DNA of 64,000 bases from CAYLPJ01 sp964385465 (GTDB lineage Bacteria > Planctomycetota > Phycisphaerae > SM23-33), in assembly GCA_964385465.1 (NCBI GenBank), contig CAYLPJ010000023.1:1-64000 (forward strand), given 5' to 3'. Below, piece by piece: positions 61,517-64,000 of the stretch. A program made the position numbers and the translations under genes. The notes under the pieces are model-generated. The model saw nothing but the letters and a program-made list of their open reading frames with translations, made no database searches and had not been told where the DNA came from. The number at the start of each line of letters is the position of its first letter. Positions within the stretch are counted from its first letter, which is position 1.

Positions 61517-62309
61517 CGATCCGGGCCTCCAGCTTGCGGAGCGTGTCGATCTCGCGCGGCAGGTGGGTCTCGTGCGGCTCCCAGTTGATCCATTCGCCGC
61601 TGAGGAAGCCGTCGAAGTCGATCGTCTTGAGCAGCTCGATCGTGCGGCGGTGGTCCACGTCGCCGGTGCCGATCGGCAGCATCTCGAGCCGGTCGTCGAC
61701 GGCCCGACCGTCGTGGATGTGCAGGTGGGCGATCCACGGCTTGAGCAGCTCGAAGGATTCGTCGATGGTCGCCAGGCCGTGGCGCAGCGGATGAAGGATG
61801 TCCCAGTTGGCGCCGACGGCGGGGTGGTTCACGCGCTCGAGCACCTCCGCCACGTGCCGCGGATCGCACCAGGCGTCGTGCGTCTCGAAGGCCAGGCGGA
61901 CGCCGCGCTCGCCGGCGTGGTCGGCCAGGGCGGACATCGAGGCGGTCATCCGGTCGATGGCGGCCTCGCGGGAGTCCTCGCCGATCTGCCCGCCGAAGAC
62001 GCGGAGGCAGCCGGCCCCGACGTCGCCGGCAAGGTCGATCCGCTCGTGGGCGTCGGCGATCATCCTCTCGGTCTCGTCGGGCGAGGCGAGGCGGCAGGAG
62101 GTGGCCAGGCAGGCCGGCGCGACGCCGCCGCGTCGGAAGGCGTCGGCGATGCGCTGCCTCTCGGCGGCGTCGGCGGCGACCTCCACGCCGTGGGCGTGCC
62201 CGGCGTCCAGCCGCGGCTCGACGCCGTCGTAGCCCAGCTCCGCCGCCAGGGCCAGCACGGCGTCGAGGTCCAGCTCGGGGGTGGAGAACGTCATAAACGC
62301 GTACTTCAT
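61509..62309 (-). CDS. TIM-barrel sugar phosphate isomerase/epimerase family protein
   Basis: A 266-residue xylose-isomerase-like TIM barrel (AP endonuclease 2 fold). Metal ligands are visible: Glu in LAFETHDAWCD, Asp in GANWDILHP, His in IAHLHIHDG and Glu in GFLSGEWINWEPHET. It opens the carbohydrate operon ahead of the lyase, so isomerising a lyase product is plausible. GGAG lies a few bases before the ATG at 62309. The substrate is not assignable. Confidence 0.87.
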   Translation of the reverse strand: MKYAFMTFSTPELDLDAVLALAAELGYDGVEPRLDAGHAHGVEVAADAAERQRIADAFRRGGVAPACLATSCRLASPDETERMIADAHERIDLAGDVGAGCLRVFGGQIGEDSREAAIDRMTASMSALADHAGERGVRLAFETHDAWCDPRHVAEVLERVNHPAVGANWDILHPLRHGLATIDESFELLKPWIAHLHIHDGRAVDDRLEMLPIGTGDVDHRRTIELLKTIDFDGFLSGEWINWEPHETHLPREIDTLRKLEARIDA

Positions 62310-62466
62310 CGTGGGCTCCTTCTTCGCGGTCGATCGGCGTCGACGTCCACGCCGGAGCCTACCCGACCCGCGGTGCCTCCGCAAGCGAACCCGCCCGCGC
62401 CGCCGGGGGGCAGGTGGTGTACAATGCCCCGAGACATTCGCCGATCTCGTCGCGTGGAGAACCGCC

Positions 62467-63045
62467 GTGCCCGAAGACCGCAACCCGTCCGACGCCCCGG
62501 GCGACAGGCAGCAGCAGTCCCTTGACCGGGGGGAGACCAGGCGGCTTGCCGGGTGGCAGAAGATCGCCGTCGGCATCTCCGTCGCCCTCACCCTCGTCGG
62601 CCTGGCGGTCTACGCGGCCGGGTCGTTCGGCGAGGCCGCCGCGCCCGCGACGCGGAAGCGGGCGCCCGTCCAGCCGAAGGGTTTTGTGCCGACCGGCACG
62701 TCGGAGACCTCCGACACCGCCGAGGCGCCGGCGGGCGAGGGCGACTGGCGCCCGGTCCTGTTCCGCCTGGGGTTCAGCTTCTTCGTGGGCTTCTGCGTCG
62801 CCTACGCGCTGCGGGCGTTCTTCAAGATCTCGATCGTCGCCATCGGGCTGGTCCTGCTGCTGTTGTTCGGCCTCCAGTACGCCGGGCTGATCGACGTGGA
62901 CTGGGCGGCGATGGAGGGCTGCTACGACTCGGCTTCGGCATGGCTGTGGCGTCAGGTGACCAGTTTGCGGCGGTTCGTCACCGGGTATCTGCCCTCGTCG
63001 GCCAGCGGGATCGCGGGGATGGCGGTGGGGCTGAAGCGGCGGTGA
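62467..63045 (+). CDS. FUN14-domain membrane protein
   Basis: A 192-residue membrane protein with an N-terminal hydrophobic helix (KIAVGISVALTLVGLAVYAA), a disordered linker, and the FUN14 hairpin (GFSFFVGFCVAYALRAFFKI, VLLLLFGLQYAGLIDVDWAA). Bacterial FUN14 proteins have no clear role. The GTG at 62467 with GGAGA upstream fits the family's usual start; a longer in-frame reading (to 62281) overlaps the promoter region of the divergent operon. It is divergent from the carbohydrate operon. Confidence 0.78.
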   Translation: MPEDRNPSDAPGDRQQQSLDRGETRRLAGWQKIAVGISVALTLVGLAVYAAGSFGEAAAPATRKRAPVQPKGFVPTGTSETSDTAEAPAGEGDWRPVLFRLGFSFFVGFCVAYALRAFFKISIVAIGLVLLLLFGLQYAGLIDVDWAAMEGCYDSASAWLWRQVTSLRRFVTGYLPSSASGIAGMAVGLKRR

Positions 63046-63175
63046 AAACCCGGAGATTTTGGTGAATGAACCGTCGGAGGTTTCCGATCTATAGGGGGAC
63101 CGCCCTCCAGGCCCGACAGCGGCTGCGTGTGCGCCGGGGCCTGGGGCGGGGTCCGAGGCAGGAAAGGGAACCACC

Positions 63176-63376
63176 GTGTCCGGAATCCACTCGCTGGACC
63201 GCGCCGCCGCCCTCCGACGGGCTCGCGGGCTGCACGACGAACTGCTCCGCGTCGCCTCCGCGCCGTCCTACAGCATCCGCTACGTCGCGGACGATCACGG
63301 CCTCGGCCGGGAGGTCGACACCCTCTGCACCGTCCGCCCCGTCGCCCCGGGCCGAACCCACTCGCCAACCGGCTGA
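63176..63376 (+). CDS. Possible small protein of unknown function
   Basis: A 66-residue reading frame with GTG start and AGGAAAGGGAA upstream. It is helical at the N-terminus (DRAAALRRARGLHDELLRVA). No family recognised. The frame may be real or one of the many chance frames in this G+C-rich DNA. Flanking gaps (63046-63175 and 63377-63514) hold nothing I can name. Confidence 0.35.
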   Translation: MSGIHSLDRAAALRRARGLHDELLRVASAPSYSIRYVADDHGLGREVDTLCTVRPVAPGRTHSPTG

Positions 63377-63514
63377 CGCCGCCTCCCGCCGCGCTGCCGA
63401 CACGGCCTGCTGCGCCCTTCGCGCACCGCCCGGTGCGCCCCCGACGGCCGTGACCTTACCGGACCCGACCGCCGCGCTTTGTCGGCGCCGGCGACCCCTC
63501 CTTGCGCCGTTCCG

Positions 63515-64000
63515 CTACTGCTGGACCTTGGCGGCGAGTTTGCGCATGTCCTTTTCGGCCAGCGCGACGAGCGCGGCCTGTTGGAGCTGCGCGGCCAGCG
63601 CCCGGGCCTTGCCGGCGACGTCGAGGGCCTCGTGGTTCTTCCCGGCCAGGGCGTAGGCTCGCGACAGCGCCAGCAGGTGCCGCGGGTCCCGCCAGGCGCG
63701 AAGGCTGCATGCCCGTCGAGCCAGCCGCACCGCCTCGTCGGGGGCGTAGAACAAGGTGCCGGGAGTCATGCGGATTCGCGCGGCCACCAGCAGTGCCTGG
63801 ATGTTGCGCTCGTCGAGATGCAGGGCTTGGTTGCACGCGATCAGGGCCTGGTCATGTCGGCCGGACATCGCCAGCAGCCGGGCGACGTCCGCATGGGCGG
63901 CGGCGTTGTCGGGATCGCGTTCGACAGCCCGACGGGCGTGGACGAGGGCTTGGGAGAACTGCTTGCGGAGCCCGCTGACTCGCGAGCGGATGAGCCATCC
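63515..64000 (-). CDS. TPR-repeat protein, 5' end beyond the window
   Basis: The frame runs to the window edge without a start and gives at least 161 residues. Tetratricopeptide helices are clear: ALVHARRAVERDPDNAAAHA, ALIACNQALHLDERNIQALL, AVRLARRACSLR with DPRHLLALSRAYALAGKNHE. Such repeats are protein-binding scaffolds. An internal ATG at 63868 is not the true start, because the TPR pattern continues upstream of it. What precedes it cannot be seen. Confidence 0.75.
   Translation of the reverse strand, partial: GWLIRSRVSGLRKQFSQALVHARRAVERDPDNAAAHADVARLLAMSGRHDQALIACNQALHLDERNIQALLVAARIRMTPGTLFYAPDEAVRLARRACSLRAWRDPRHLLALSRAYALAGKNHEALDVAGKARALAAQLQQAALVALAEKDMRKLAAKVQQ

Overview
The window is a GC-rich bacterial chromosome segment (roughly 70% G+C by eye) with one 100-base run of N, so it is probably a scaffold from a draft or metagenome assembly. 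Several protein families point to Planctomycetota, perhaps near Phycisphaerae: an HzsA-related haem protein, a very long PQQ-type propeller protein with a LamG tail, a DUF4962/heparinase II-III lyase, STN-domain proteins and URO-D-family paralogues. This placement is inferred from family content, not from a marker-gene tree.

Left part (1-11.8 kb, minus strand): a full F1Fo ATP synthase operon led by a sigma70-like promoter, in the order atpZ, atpI-like, atpB, atpE, atpF, atpH, atpA, atpG, atpD, a four-helix-bundle gene, atpC, then hemC. AtpA carries an N-terminal 28-codon duplication and an internal insertion. A secreted transglutaminase-like protein follows. From 11.96 to 12.63 kb lies a 60-bp tandem array with two recurring spacer modules, interrupted by the assembly gap.

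Flagellar part (12.7-26.8 kb, plus strand): a MerR-type regulator with its own promoter, then fliF-fliG (one fused gene), fliH, fliI, fliJ, a SpoA-only fliN, fliO, fliP, fliQ, fliR, flhB, flhA, flhF, flhG and the sigma factor fliA/whiG. Most genes overlap by 4-11 bases and look co-translated. Two features are unusual. FliF and FliG form one polypeptide that lacks the FliG N-domain, the part that normally docks on FliF. FlhB stops before its cytoplasmic autocleavage (NPTH) domain. No fliM, fliE, fliK, rod, hook or filament gene is present here.

Middle part (27-48.8 kb, minus strand): a URO-D-family protein; a MacAB/TolC-like tripartite exporter; a 1280-residue propeller protein; two paralogous lipoprotein hydrolases, one of which has lost its Ser and His; mutL; an NtrC-type regulator; an HzsA-related tri-CXXCH protein; a LarA-like protein; a 160-bp inverted-repeat element; and a sensor kinase.

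Right part (48.9-64 kb): cold-shock protein, pnp and rpsO (with a structured pnp leader), a single-domain response regulator, an STN-like exported protein, hemB with a Nudix-like gene (plus strand), then a minus-strand carbohydrate operon (TIM-barrel isomerase, heparinase-like lyase, fucose-isomerase-like and FGGY kinase genes), a FUN14 membrane protein and a TPR protein cut by the window edge. Bases 1-206 show no gene I can support.
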